Translations under genes and position numbers: made by a program | In this document: in pieces, positions 35,929 through 51,300 of the stretch | Layout: every line of letters starts with the position of its first letter | Position numbering within the stretch: the first letter of the stretch is position 1 | Assembly: GCF_963675165.1 (NCBI RefSeq) | Contig: NC_087393.1 | Location: 364,001-428,000, forward strand | Length of the DNA stretch: 64,000 nucleotides | Source: Halichondria panicea | Taxonomy: Eukaryota; Porifera; Demospongiae; Suberitida; Halichondriidae | Direction: 5' to 3' | The notes under the pieces: generated by a model | The model's input: the letters and a program-made list of their open reading frames with translations, nothing else | What the model was told of the DNA's origin: nothing | Databases searched by the model: none

Positions 35929-37596
35929 CTACACTTGAAATCGTTCAGGTCCGTACGATTCAGTAATTCCAAGCTCCTCCTGCTGCAGTAAATAAAATGG
36001 TTCATGTAACTATAACTATACAAGAAAATTAATTGATACGTACCAGTTGGGAACGTGTTTTGGGTGGCATGTTCAAGTATCCATTCTCCTGGGAATTCTG
36101 AACGCTTGAATAAGTAACGTTTGTCTCCGCCCCCTCCCCTACTGCGTGGGCGTCCTCTACAGTAACCGTTGCATACACTGGTAGAGTAACCTTCCCTGTG
36201 TTTTTACTCTCTGTTTCAAAGCCCACTGTTTCGTAACCTTCCTCTGTCTTGTTGGATTCAAGTTTTGTAGGTGCTCGATTTCTCTCAGCCATTACTTCCA
36301 AATTAACCGTCTCATACGAAGCTGTCCCTGTTTCATTGTTTTCTTCTGCTTGGTTACCTGTCCTGGCTACTTCGTACGGCTGGGGGCTTCTGCTTATCAT
36401 GTAGGTAGTTGAGTTAGTGGAATCAGCAAAACGCCTATTCCTGCAAATTATGTGATAAATTAATTGTGAGTGATAAGTGTTACTTACGTGGAAGTGTGAT
36501 ACAGGTCATTCTTCACATGTTTTATGGTTTGATCCTCATTCATTTCAGGCATGTTCATTGCCTTCATTCTGCAAATAGTATAATGTATAGCAATAATGAT
36601 GGTAGCGTATATTTGAGTTAATTTTTACCCTCTGTTTTTGCGGCTCAAGTAGTAGCAACAGGTGACGCTAATGATGGCTATCACAGCCACCACTAGTATT
36701 GTTACCAAGGCAATGGGTAATGCTATAGCAAGCACTGTTCCTTCAACCATTATTCCCTCAGCCTCAGTAACTGCTTGTGTGGGTTCTTGTGGAACAACAA
36801 CAGTCTCTACAAAGGGTAAGAAATTACGTCATGACACCATGTGTTTAGTGCTGCGTTGCGTACCTAAATCTGCCAGGCATCCCATTATCTGTATCCTCAT
36901 ACAGGGAGGGTTGCTCGTCCAGGTCAGAGGTCGTATACGTATGGATTTTGCACCAAACCCGGAAATACTAAACAGTATAGGTCTCTCATGCGTGGCATTG
37001 ACCAGGAAGGTGTTGACAGTCTGCGAAGACGAAAGGTACATAAAAATGTAGTAGAATGGTATGAAAACCTCTTAATACTTGTCTAACTTACTCCTGGATG
37101 GGTTTGTGTTGAATCTGTTATTGAGTAATATTTTCCAGTGCCTTGAGAGTCTGCCTCCACTTGTAGTGATGTGATGTAACTGCTCACATTTGTATCATTC
37201 ACTCCGCTTATAATCCCAGTAAACACTGCATACACTTCGTTAAAGTTGAACTGCAAGTAAGGGTCGGCAGTACTCAGTAGAGTCTCTGAACACCAGCCAG
37301 CACTAGTTAGATTAGCTTCACTGGGTCCATGGCCAGGGAGGGAGTCGAGGTTAGAGGTGATCTCAGCTTCTGATTCGGTTGGTAATGTATTATTTTTTGG
37401 TCCAGAGCGGCATTCCACCACTGTACATAGGAAATTATTAATGCTCGGTAAAGTGTTTATCAAGCTGTAATAAATACTACAAGAATAGGTTTAGCTGAAC
37501 TGTTTGTATTGTATGTACTGTAACTGCCTTACCTGATAGTCCACGGCTCCAGCAGCAACTAAAAACCAACGCTAGAATCACCCAGTATGACAACAT
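35929..37596 (-). CDS. R14: single-discoidin-domain receptor with long ITIM tail
   Basis: Exons: 37596-37533, 37420-37092, 37020-36864, 36806-36629, 36568-36488, 36440-36044, 35982-35929, giving 419 residues in frame. Signal peptide MLSYWVILALVFS. Divergent discoidin-like domain about 22-183 (VVECRSGPK start, GWCSET, IQIMGCLAD end). Membrane helix about 209-237. Tail with NDLYHTS, AYMIS or TYMIS at the tail-exon start, PYEVA, SYETV, GYETV, VYATV, VTYSSV (strict ITIM) and a C terminus YGPERFQV added by the last short exon. It is the functional counterpart of the damaged R12, with which it shares near-identical tail exons and introns. Confidence 0.8.
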
Positions 37597-37946
37597 CTCC
37601 AGAGACACACTCTATAAATCAATAACACTCTGCTGCTTTGTTTCTCTTGTGTATTGACCTTTGCATTGATTGTTGTGTGTCAGCCAATTAAGGCATCTTG
37701 GTGTGTCACTTTGTGGCTTCAGTGTGGGTCTGATTACCATTTGAGGATACCACAACTGTGCACATAATTATACTGGCTGAATGATATTCATAGATTAGGC
37801 CTTCCGGTGCTTGTTTCCAGTAGCAACAAGTTATCAACTCTTCACTATTTTCCCACATTATTATTGTAGCTAGCTCAGCCATTTAATAGCACTTGTGTAT
37901 ATAGTGTGTATAGAGTAGACTGACTGTACTTTGCAGGCAGCACAGA
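37597..37946. promoter_or_regulatory. Divergent promoter region, R14 / CFAP97-domain gene
   Basis: 350 bp between two start codons on opposite strands, so both promoters must lie here or in the 5' UTRs. No clear TATA or CCAAT element was assigned. Confidence 0.4.
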
Positions 37947-39142
37947 ATGGCTTCTTGCAACAGACTACTGCAAAAGAAATGGGAAGACAAGAAGTTCAGA
38001 GATCACAGAGACAGGGTGAGGAGCTAAGCTAGCTAGAGGACTTACTATTAGCCTTAATCATACTCTGACACTGTTGATTAGCATCATGCAAAGAATTTAC
38101 ATTAGCTAGATCTAGCTATTTAGGCTTGCACAAGTATTTTACAAGTTACAAGCTAGCTGTTGGTACATGGTCAATTCAACCATGCAGCCCCTCCCCCCTC
38201 CATACTCTGTGCTAGCATCTGTCCCTGCAGTTACGCAAAATTAAATCCTCTGTCGACAATGGCTACCCACAAGAGTTTGTGCACATCAGAGAAAACAAAA
38301 AAAAGCAAAAAGTAAGTTTTACTTCTAATTATTGTTCTGGTATAATTGTTATGTTTCTATCCTCAGTATTAAATATTTTGCCTCTCTCTTACGCAGATTG
38401 AGCAGGACAGACAGGCCACTATCCAGCGTCACAATAACCAGCTGCTCAAACGAATGCACACGATAATGCAGACCACAGGTGGCGTGGATCACCGCAACAC
38501 TGACTGGCGACCCAAGAAGAGCCTTAACACAGTTAAGAGACAGCGTGAGATGGACCGAATCAGTCGAGAAAACCACGGCCTTTTGAGACGTCTAGAGACA
38601 ATACAACCTCAGTACAGCACTCGGAAGTGGGAAGAGGATTTCCTAGAGCATCAGTCTCGAGCCAAGAGCATGCAGCTGTTCCCATCATTGCAAGTATGCA
38701 GGAGATATATGGATATACCATACTGTATACTTAATGTATGCATGCATGTATACAGCTATTGACATGTGATGTATGTTGTGTACGGCTTTATTAAAGTATA
38801 GGCTGTGAATATAGTTTGTGTGTGTGCGTACAGACAGTATGATGAGGTCAGCAAAATTAAAAATGACCGTGTGTGTTTGCTGCAGGAGGGTAGGATGCTT
38901 GTGGAGGGACCTAAGCTGAGATCTGATGTACCCATACTCCCACCGATTGTCACCACAGGCTCGTCACGACCCGAGACACAGCCAGTAAGTATCTGTATGG
39001 GCTATGGTACTATATATTCATGGCTGTGTATACCATTGGACTATGAACTTGTACATGCAGTATGTACTGACTTCATTCTCTTCCCACACACACACATTCA
39101 CAGATGAGTGAAATCAAAGAAGAAATTGATGTTGATGACTGA
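37947..39142 (+). CDS. CFAP97D1: CFAP97-domain (hemingway-like) ciliary protein
   Basis: Exons 37947-38015, 38231-38311, 38397-38693, 38838-38984, 39104-39142, giving 210 residues in frame. Charged, mostly helical. The core (about 60-150) has the family pattern RISRENHGLLRRL followed by QPQY, and the flanking YDEVSKIK and KKSLN stretches fit the CFAP97 domain. A CFAP97 family member in Drosophila, hemingway, is needed for motile cilia. The vertebrate D1 protein is a sperm-flagellum factor. Which paralogue this is cannot be settled by eye. AATAAA directly after the stop (39142-39147) may be the polyadenylation signal. Convergent with the transporter, 127 bp apart. Confidence 0.8.
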
Positions 39143-39269
39143 ATAAAAGCTTGCACACTAATTCAATTAAAGCACTCACTTTATAATTTTAATTTTGACA
39201 TGAACAATAATTTTTTTTATAGCTTGTAGAAAAAGCATTATTATAAAAAACGATTTTAATTAATTTGTG

Positions 39270-41672
<2,403 letters not shown>

Positions 41673-42101
41673 ATCTTTGCTTTGTATGATGTTGCTGTGA
41701 ATCCTAGTGGCACCACGCCCACTTTTGCAACTGGCTTTCTCATATAGACGACCTTTCCCCTAATTTCACTACGGGATAGGGGGCGTGGTCTCCAGTCTAC
41801 CAGCGTCTCAGTGGTCCATCTAGTCTAGCTTGGTGTTTTGAACTGTAGCTCTAGCTGGGGTGCAAATTCTAACCAATTTGCTCCTCATATACAAAGCAAG
41901 ATGAGAGGCAAGACTCCAGGACGTACCAATTTCAAGATTTCACTGTGAGGACAACAGAAGCAAGCAGCCATGCTCTCTCTGATGTTGCCACATCTCAACC
42001 AACCTCACACCAACCTCATCATTGCTATTTAGACATAATTATATAGATCATCTAACCATACTTGCATTCTAGCTCCAAAAAAAGCTTAAGACCTTCAGAA
42101 A
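41673..42101. promoter_or_regulatory. Divergent promoter region, ENT4 / WD40 gene
   Basis: About 430 bp between opposite start codons. It includes a GC-richer part with a GGGGGCGTGG box near 41780. Exact start sites cannot be seen. Confidence 0.4.
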
Positions 42102-42348
42102 ATGGCTGATACGATGCCCTCAGGCTCAGGCAACCCAGGAGCTAGAGGGGGAGGGGCTCATCCTGCAACACTCAGAACTGGAGAGTAAGTATACACTAAT
42201 GATTCAGCGTGAAGTGGCTGGTCTTCACTTTATGTACATCTCGTGAGACTGTTTAATGCGGCCCATAGCTACATAATTTTTACAATTTTTGATCAGCACA
42301 AATCCCCGATACAAAATAATTATGCTAACAGTACAATCATTGTGATGG

Positions 42349-42385
<37 letters not shown>

Positions 42386-45300
42386 GTTGTCAGGGGAGTG
42401 TGTGTTCCAGGTGGAGGATCACATCACAGTGGATCAGTTCTCTGAGCTCATGGCTGCCTTCCAACGTCACGGGCGACATCGACACTCCCAGGGAACCGTG
42501 GCGATGCCCACGGACAACTTCCAAGCCCTCCTCTCACAAACATTGCACAGACCTGAGGGAGACGAGAGGATCTCACTCCTCTGCAACAAAGTGAGCTGCC
42601 TCTGGGTATCAAAATTTCATTGTCTCAGTTCAAGGTGTAATGCCAGCATATCCTCTCCAATATGCCATAGGCTAGCTATCGATGGTTGCTGAGGAATTTA
42701 CTAGCTTTGTGATGTTTTGTTTATGTGTTGTAAGTAACTAGTATAACATCTGTTGAGAGGTCATAACTTGATAGGATTGTACATTTTCACAATGCTCTTT
42801 GCAGCCCTTAGAAAGGCCTATATCTAAATGGTGATAATTTGCCTGAGTGACTGTGTTATAGTTGCTAAGTGTGTGGTTGCCATGCACAGATTGACTCTGG
42901 TGGAGATGGTGTTATTCAAAAGGACAAGTTTTGCTCTTACTTTCTCCAACAACTGAGAGAGAAGGACTCCTCTAATGTCCATCACCTGCCATTCCAAGAG
43001 CCACCAAAGTTCAGGCACAACATGGCCTCCAAGGAGACGCTCTGTCGCCTCATGTTCTCCGGACCTGTCCCAAGATACATCTCCATCAGCAAGGTGAGTA
43101 TCATTTATAGAGTATCATTTCATTTAGAGTATCATTTCTTCTTGTGGGCCATATCATTTATCCAGACAAGAAAGAGTTGCACAATAATTATAGGTCTCAT
43201 GACGTATAATAATTATTACGTATGGTTTTTTCCTGGCAGGACGGTGGTGCTGGCGTATGGAGCTCAAGCTTACACTTTCAGCGAGGGTTTATATTGGAGG
43301 GTAGTACGGACTCCCACACAGTCACCAGGGGAACCTCAGGCCCCACCCTCTGGGTGACTGACTGCACCCTAATGGCAGACTGCAATAAACTAGTCATCTC
43401 TACAACCGCCAGAGAGCTGCTCTTCTACGACATCTCCACCACCATCTTTACTTGCCAGTACCAGATACACGGTGAGATCACATGCAGTAGATATTTACAT
43501 CAATTCTGTTGCTATAGTGGGTCAGTTTTGCTTATATTTGTGTTGTGCAGATTGTCCATCGGTGGTGCTTTGTATGACCTACCACTGCAGCTGTGACTCC
43601 ATTGTGAGTTGCTATGTGTTCATCACACACAGCACACATCATGTATACGTATGCCATTGCTGTGTACACGTGTAGCGTCATATTAATACTTACAATTGTG
43701 TGTTATAGTTGATAAGACCATGCAATAAGAAGTTGATCTAGGCATGAACATTAATTGATGCCCCCCCCCCACAATGCAGGACTCGGGAGGTGGTTCAACG
43801 GCCTCTTATTTGCTCTATGGAGACATGAGTGGTTCAGTTAGCATCCTGTCTTTCACCAACCCCCAGACGGGGCTGTTTGTGGGGGGCAGTTTGGACGATC
43901 AGGCAACCCCCCAGATGATAGCATACGCTGTAAGTTCAACAACAGCTGGTTATAGTTGAACATCTTTCAACAGCCATAACTTCAGTATCGTTGATCCAAC
44001 GTCAACTATTTTATGATTTTCTGAAAGCTTGAAAATATACCTTTCAAATGGTGTGTTTAAATCCAAACTTTCGTTGAGGCCCTAATTTGTCGTTTTTCGG
44101 CCTTGGACCATGGGCTATTATCCATGGTATGGACAAATTGGCAAATAAATTTATCTCTCACATATGAACTTTGATGACACCATTTGAAAGGTCTCTTTCT
44201 AAGCTTTCAGAAAATCAGAAAATCCTTGAAATTGGTTTCACAGAATTCAAGTTATGGCAGCTGAAAGAGTCCCTTCATAAGTGTGTACCCCTCTCGTCCC
44301 TACAGAGACTTACCGAACATGCCCAGTGTGTGACGTTCCAGACGATGCCCCAGCTCCACCCAGACTGGGTCCGTCGCATCAGCTACGTGTGGCACAATCA
44401 TTCCTTTATCTCATGTTCCAACTCTCCCATCAACTCTCTTGTGATGAGAGACGTAGGGAGAAAGAGGAAAAGCTACATCTTTAGAGTTCGGAAGGTGGGT
44501 GGGCCACTTACCTTGCTGGCTGTACTTATACGCTTCATCTCATTTCACGACATTCCCATTGTGTGTTCATTCTGACTGTGTTCTCATTCCAATAACTGCC
44601 TGTGTTCATTCCAATACTGACTGTGTTTACTCTCAACCTATTCTCGTACATGCATGGAGTTGATATTATCCCCTTTATCCTGTCCAGGGGGTGCTCTGTT
44701 TTGACTACTCCCACCAGCTGGAGATCCTAGTGACTGGCAGTATTGATCACGTGGTGCGATTGTGGAATCCCTACGTCCCCTCTAAACCCATGGCTGTACT
44801 CAAGGGACACACTGCAGCTGTGCTTGATGTGGTGGTGGCCAGTGGGTGTGGTCTCATCTTTTCCTACTCCCATGACGCAGTGAGTATAATGCCTGAATGC
44901 ATTAGTACTAGCCGTCTTAAATTAATGTTCAAACCTTTACCACCACACGCACACTCAGTTGCTATGTGCTTGGGACCTCTACGAACACGTACTGGTACAG
45001 AAGATCCATGTCCGGTTCCCGTTCTCGCAGCGTCTCCCTGACTACGGCCCCTCGGTCCTCACTCTCCACACATCACACACGCCCACACTCGTGGTCGTCT
45101 GCAACGAGTACATCGCCGAGTTCAAAGTGGGGGCCACTCTCACCGGATTGGCCACTGGAGGAGGTGTGGCTCTAACTAGCCACGCCCACCCACTGTCGGC
45201 AGCAGTCTACAACCCACACCTCCACCAGGTACACTACGTGTTATATACAATTATGTAGTGTGTTTTACAATTGTGTGTGTGTGTATGTGTGTGCACAGGT

Positions 45301-48048
45301 GGTGAGTGGGTGTGAAGGGGGCGTGGTCACCATATGGGACATTGATAGCGGACGCCAGGTGCTAAGGTTTGCCAATTGCCATGGTAACAACGAGATCACG
45401 GCCCTCTGTTTGGATACCACTGGACGTAGACTGGTCACTGGATCAAGAGATGGAGACATAAAAGTAATAATAATTATATTATGTATGACAACATTTCTGC
45501 TTAGCCACAGAATTTTTTTATCTAACTCATATATTTTTAAATTATGACTGGTACTGTCTTATGTTTAACTTGCCAGGTTTGGAACTGTTCCAACGGCAGC
45601 TGTCTCAAACACATGGCGGGTGACGGGTACACAGAGGTCACAGGGGTCATGCACATCCTGGAGAAGAGTAAGTTCCTGTCCGTTGGTTGGAACAAACGAA
45701 TCACGACGTACCTGGATGAGCCAGATGTGAGTACTAGTGTGTGATGTCATAGCTTGTCTTGTTTACATACATGCAGGTAATTATTATACATCATTTTTGC
45801 AATTTTTCTCTAGATTTTTAAAGTGAGCCCGGACAATTCCTGGAGGGGGAAGGAGACTCATCACCATGACGATATCCTTTGCTTTTCGTACTGCCCCCCA
45901 TTCTATCTAGCCACTGGGAGCTTTGATGGGGAGATCAAGGTATGGAACATGGACACGGAGAAGGTTGTGTCCACGTTCCATTCCACCACCAGGATGAAGC
46001 CTGCAATGCTGTAAGTTACATTAATTATTTTATTGAACGATAATTAACGTTCTGAACATAATTATGCAGACCAAAGATGCGAAAAACCAGTGTCAGGTCA
46101 GTACAGTTCCATAAATAGTAGCAGATTAATTTTATCTATAGATAAATACAGTGTATATAGAACCTACTGTACATGTATGTGTTGTGTGTAGCTCCCAGGT
46201 TGCTATGAGTAGGAGGAGCTCTCTAAACAGCTCTCGTCCTGTCAGTAGAAGAATGTCCACCTACAGAATGAGATCAAGCTCGTGAGTTCACCCTCATCAT
46301 ACATCATCATACATCATCATACAGCATCATACAGCATCATACAGCATCATACATCATCATGAGTACATCATTATACCTCATATACATTGTGTCTTGATAT
46401 TGTGTGGCTGTCTTTGCAGGGTTCACTTGCATCACGTACCCGTGAACCAACTGCTTTTCTTGAGGTCAAGGCTCAGAGGTCACCAGAAAGGGTCAGCAAC
46501 GCTCGTCTCCAGTGAGGGGGGCGTGGCTCGTTTCTGGGACATATTTAGTCCCTCCAGCGAACCATTAGGTGAATCTAACAGCCTGATGAAGTTAATATTA
46601 TTATAATGGTTGGTGTAGGTTGGTTCCCTCTGACAGAGAGTGAGGAGGAGTGTGTGATGGCACTCAAGACAGACCCCCTGGAGAGATTGCTGCTGGCGGG
46701 GGACACTGCAGGGGGTATCTCTATCTACGATATCACTAACTTCTGCACCACATCTCACAAACCACAAGTGAGAATGTGTATGACAATAATACAATTAAGT
46801 AGTAGCCATTCTTCAAATTAGTTCAACACAACTTTAGTTATGGATATAAGATGCTGGGATGTATAACCTCTGATCTTTGACCTTTAACCCGGTACAGGAG
46901 ACGTTCTTCCGACCAGTGTCCCACTGGCAGGCACACTCGAGTGAGGTGGTCTCCATTGACTACATCGGACATGAGGCCCAACCCCTAGTCCTGTCAGCAT
47001 CAGGAGACTCTACACTGAGATTATGGACTCTCTCCGGTCATTACATCGGAATGTTTGGTCAGAGGCAGTTCTGGAACCTCAAGAATCCCTCCACATTCCA
47101 GCACCCCTAGTGAGTGTTACCTAGCAACAGATGAGCTCTGCGTACAAGATGTACGATGTATGTGTATAACTTCAACTGCCCATACATTGATCATCAGACC
47201 TATAGTTTTCGGATGCCTGTGCTGCATGCATGGTATTTCAGCTTTGAAATCTTATTGCCTGATAGTGACAATTACAAACAATCTTCATTGTCTTCATACT
47301 ACTCTGTTACCCCCCATGTACAGTACCCCCTGGGGGGAGGTCCAGTGTCCTCCCTCCCACCTCCCGGGACCCGAGGCTGCTACCCAGAGACTCCCCAGTA
47401 GAGCTACTACCCCTCGTCCAGGAACACCTGGAAGAAGTTTAAAAACACACGTGCTGAAAGAAGAAGAGGCGTCCTATCAGATTGCAGCATCGGGAAGCAG
47501 CTCCTCTGCTTCTATTGCAGACAACGCAGGAGGTCTTGTACGCCCCCTCACAGACAAGGTCTAGAAACCTCGCTATCTCATTATCACATTCCCGTGTTCT
47601 GAGTGATTTCTGGTATATAATTATTATTATTTTCCTTCTCATTTTATAGTCGCTGGGATGCAACTATAATGATAGTATCCACAAGAGGATGTTTGGTCGT
47701 CACGAGAGGAGAGCACAATATGCTGAGATCAACACTAAGGCCACTCAGAGGTTCGGCTCCCTCTGCTCACCCTATCAGGCACTACAGCTGCTCGTGAGTC
47801 TGCATCATTATAGTGTATTGTGTGCTCGTGCTCGAGTTTAGTTTAAAATATGCAAATATATACAGTATAATAATTTCATTGTTTCACTTGATTACTTTAC
47901 AGATTGTTGTTTCTCGTTTCTGTATAATTATTACTGTCCATAATTATAAATACGTAAGCTGTGTTTGTGTTTTTATTGTCTGCAGAATTTGGAGGATGTG
48001 AGAATGCCTCAGGAGATGGTATCCGTGGTGCATCAAACAGAGTCCTAA
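42102..48048 (+). CDS. EF-hand/WD40 protein of the WDR49/WDR64 family
   Basis: Twenty exons: 42102-42184, 42386-42590, 42890-43093, 43240-43471, 43551-43603, 43780-43929, 44306-44494, 44688-44879, 44959-45228, 45299-45463, 45577-45726, 45814-46010, 46070-46096, 46192-46281, 46420-46568, 46619-46767, 46898-47109, 47324-47558, 47650-47793, 47986-48048. They join to 1052 residues in frame, close to human WDR64 in length. An N-terminal EF-hand-like loop DSGGDGVIQKDK lacks the final acidic ligand, so calcium binding is doubtful. Then come about 12 WD repeats (VRLWNP, VTIWDI, IKVWNM, VARFWDI, LRLWTL) and the family stretch GHYIGMFGQRQFW. Relatives are axonemal, so a ciliary role is likely. The exon 18 donor (AAG|GTCTAG) is weak and could be misplaced. 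Confidence 0.82.
43958..44271. repeat. Intronic foldback repeat, copy 4 (longest)
   Basis: Ends CATCTTTCAACAGCCATAAC and GTTATGGCAGCTGAAAGA are inverted. An inner pair, CTTTCAAATGG / CCATTTGAAAGG with TTTTCTGAAAGC / GCTTTCAGAAAA, is also inverted. It lies in intron 6 of the WD40 gene. Confidence 0.75.
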
Positions 48049-48332
48049 CTCACTAACACTGCATGTGCATGCAAATGTTGTGCATTTTATCCCCACTCAG
48101 TAGTAATTGTTTATGTCTCTCTCTGCATGCATTCGATTTCATGTTTGTGTTTATGGAAGTGAGAGAAATTTGTCAGGATGTGAAAGTCACACTCATCAGT
48201 GAGGTTGCTATGCTAGTGCAAGCACGTCACACTAACAGTGTATGTTTACAGTGCAGTGGATTAGCTGTAGTGCAGTGGATTAGCTGTAGTCCTAAGTTTC
48301 TTGGCTATATGTATTAAACTAAAGAAGGAGAT

Positions 48333-51300
48333 ATGGATAAAACTCTTCCTTTAATATTTGTACTGATAGTTATACAGCTGTTCAACAACACAGCTCAAGC
48401 AAGAGTCATCTCAGGCCTGGAGCAGACAGGTGGTCTATCTAATGTTCTGTATAATTATTTTAGCTCCTAGCTATATCGTAATTTATTACACACAGGTATA
48501 TAAAAGAGTAGTGGTATAATCAAACACAACACAGGTCATACAATTAATGATTTTTGATTTTATAATTCATAATTCCGTCTAAATGCATATCAGTAAATTA
48601 AAATGCAGACAATGTGTAAATGGCACGTGTTAATCGACTCTTCCTGTGTGTATCATTTGCACCTCTCTTATGCAGACCACGAGAGCTCGGACCTGCCCCC
48701 ACCAGCTGTCAGGCTAGAGCAACCAGAGCATCGCCTAGAGAGAGCTAAGAGGTACAGTGAAGAGGATCGTCCCCAACCAAACCACAATGGTGGTGAGTTA
48801 AAATAATGTCATACAATTATTGTGTGCTGAATTGCCTCTAGACAGGAATGTATACATCACGTGCAATACAATACAGTACCATAAACACTCACAATTAAAC
48901 ATCGATTAATTAAACAACACATAAAGCCTTTAGTTCCACTATATACGTACGAATTGAATTCCTCTGTCTCTCGATTTGGTGCTCAATTTAGGCTAGGCAA
49001 GCTGGTCTTGTGTGGCTTCCATACCTGGGAGTAAACAGAGACCTGGCTAGTGAGCGCACTTGCATGAACACTGCATAGCCCACAATGCACACAAAGGCGT
49101 TTCCTAGTTCTGGTGACTAATACACATAGGTGTGATGTAATCTGTTTTTCAGGTATAAGTATAATAATATTGCGTTGCAGGCAGATTTATGTTGATGGGT
49201 ATATAACTATAATCACATTAGTGTAGCAGCTAGGTTGTTTGTTTTGGGTGCAGTCTATTTTGTTATGTCGTGTGCTGTGTTTGCATGCAGATAGCTCAAT
49301 ATATAATTATGATTTTGCAGCAGGTTCAGTCAGTCAGTTCCTGACAGTGACTTTGTTGGGAGCCACACTTCTGCTGATTCTGCCCATTGTAGTTACTGGT
49401 CTACTGTGAGTGAAACTATATAATGTATGTATTGTTAATTGTTAGCTAGCTGGTAGTGTAGAGTATAACTGATATTGTGTGTCGCTATTGTAACCCCCTA
49501 TACTGGCATGTGATCATGACTGCAAACAATATTTGCATTGCGTTTTATTGACCCTATATATTATTATAGTCGGAAGGCGGTAATAGCTGAAATGTGTGTA
49601 ATTTTTATAGAATGTCCTGAGGTTAATTGTTTGTTAATATAAATTAGTGTACTGCATGATTGCCTCATTGATAGAAGTCTTTGATGCAATGCACTGCTTC
49701 GGGCTCGGACAGGAGGGAAAAGGGTGCTTGATGTCCCTCCATGTTAATAGAACCCTTACTATTACATAAAGTACATTGTAGTTACGTACCGCGTGAGAGC
49801 CTGGCCCTTTGGGGAAGCTATATTAGTGCTTGTGGAAGCTATATTAGTGCAGATTGGCAGTGAGCAACCACATGCAGGAAGTTTACTAAGTGTCCACTTA
49901 TTGTGGTCCAGGACTGCCCCACTTCCTCATTAGAGTGGCTGGCTATAAAACTCCCCTAACTTCTCAGTACAGCCATTCCAGATCTAGATCTAGTGTGTGA
50001 TGAGTGTGCATAGTCAGTCAGTGCAAGATATTCTAAACTGGGTTCAGATGAAACTAAGGTAGCTAAATAAATAGCTAGTTGTGCTATTTTAGTGATCATG
50101 CAGTCAAGCTGTACTGATGTATATAGTGTACAATAGATGATGTTTACAGTTGTGATCATGTTTCCTCTGCTGTGATCATTGCTCTATATAGCTGTCATAT
50201 TATAGTAGTTCCTTCCTCTTCACTCTGTTAGGATGTCTGTTGCTGCTGTAACTCACTGTCCTTCTCTGTGCAGGTGCTGTAAGGAAATGGGTGCAAGCAA
50301 TGGCAAGAGGACTAAGAGGACCACTACTCATCGTGGGGAGTCCTTTATACTTGACCCCAAGACCAACCCAATGAACGCCAGAGCTGACTATTCTCACAAA
50401 GAGTAAATACAATGCACGTTGATCTGTAAGAATGTCCAGCTTCATAATAATATCCAATACAGTTGTTCCAATACACACAACTGTAAGATTTTAACTAAAA
50501 TGATTACGTATACTTTTGTGCAGGTGCGATATAGATCGGAAGAACAGCTGTGCAAAGACTGATTCTCTCTACAGAAGTGAATGTACGTTGCCTTTATTTA
50601 ACTCACATGCACACCACCTCCACCAGTAATGCCTGTTAAAAATTAGCAGGGTAAGGTGTTCGTTTATAATCATAAGCAGTAACCTTTCCTGTTAAAAATT
50701 AGCAGGGTAAGGTGTTCGTTTATAATCATAAGCAGTATAACCTTTCCTGGTATAGTGTAGCTAGTCAAGCCATGTACATTAAAGTGCTACTGTGTATGTG
50801 GTGAGGTAATGTAAACATGTTTATACGCATCCATCTGCTTAAGTGGCAGGCCTTGTGTTCATGCAAAGCCATTGACTTCCACAGCTTTCCACCCACTTGG
50901 TTCCCCAACATTCTCAACGTTTGGGTCATTTGCTGTTATGGAGACGAAACTGGAACAAGAGCCATCATTGGGAATGCCCAGAAAAGTAAAAATGTTCGCC
51001 TCGAGGAAGCTTATTACAAAGTGCTCATCAGAGCCCAACTTGCTTGACGAGTGTCCAGCTGACCTTCCCCACACTTTCATAGGTACCGAACCATCTCACG
51101 TGACAAGGCTGCTACGAGAGTCCACTCCTCACACTACTAATATCACAGGAAGCACATTGTCACTCGTGCCCGGACCCAGCCTCACACACAGCACACAGTC
51201 ACTCAACACACAGTCACTCACCACCCACACAACAACACTCAAACCGGTGTACATTATACCACCAGAAGTGGAGAAAGTTGCAGTACGATTAAGTCGGTCC

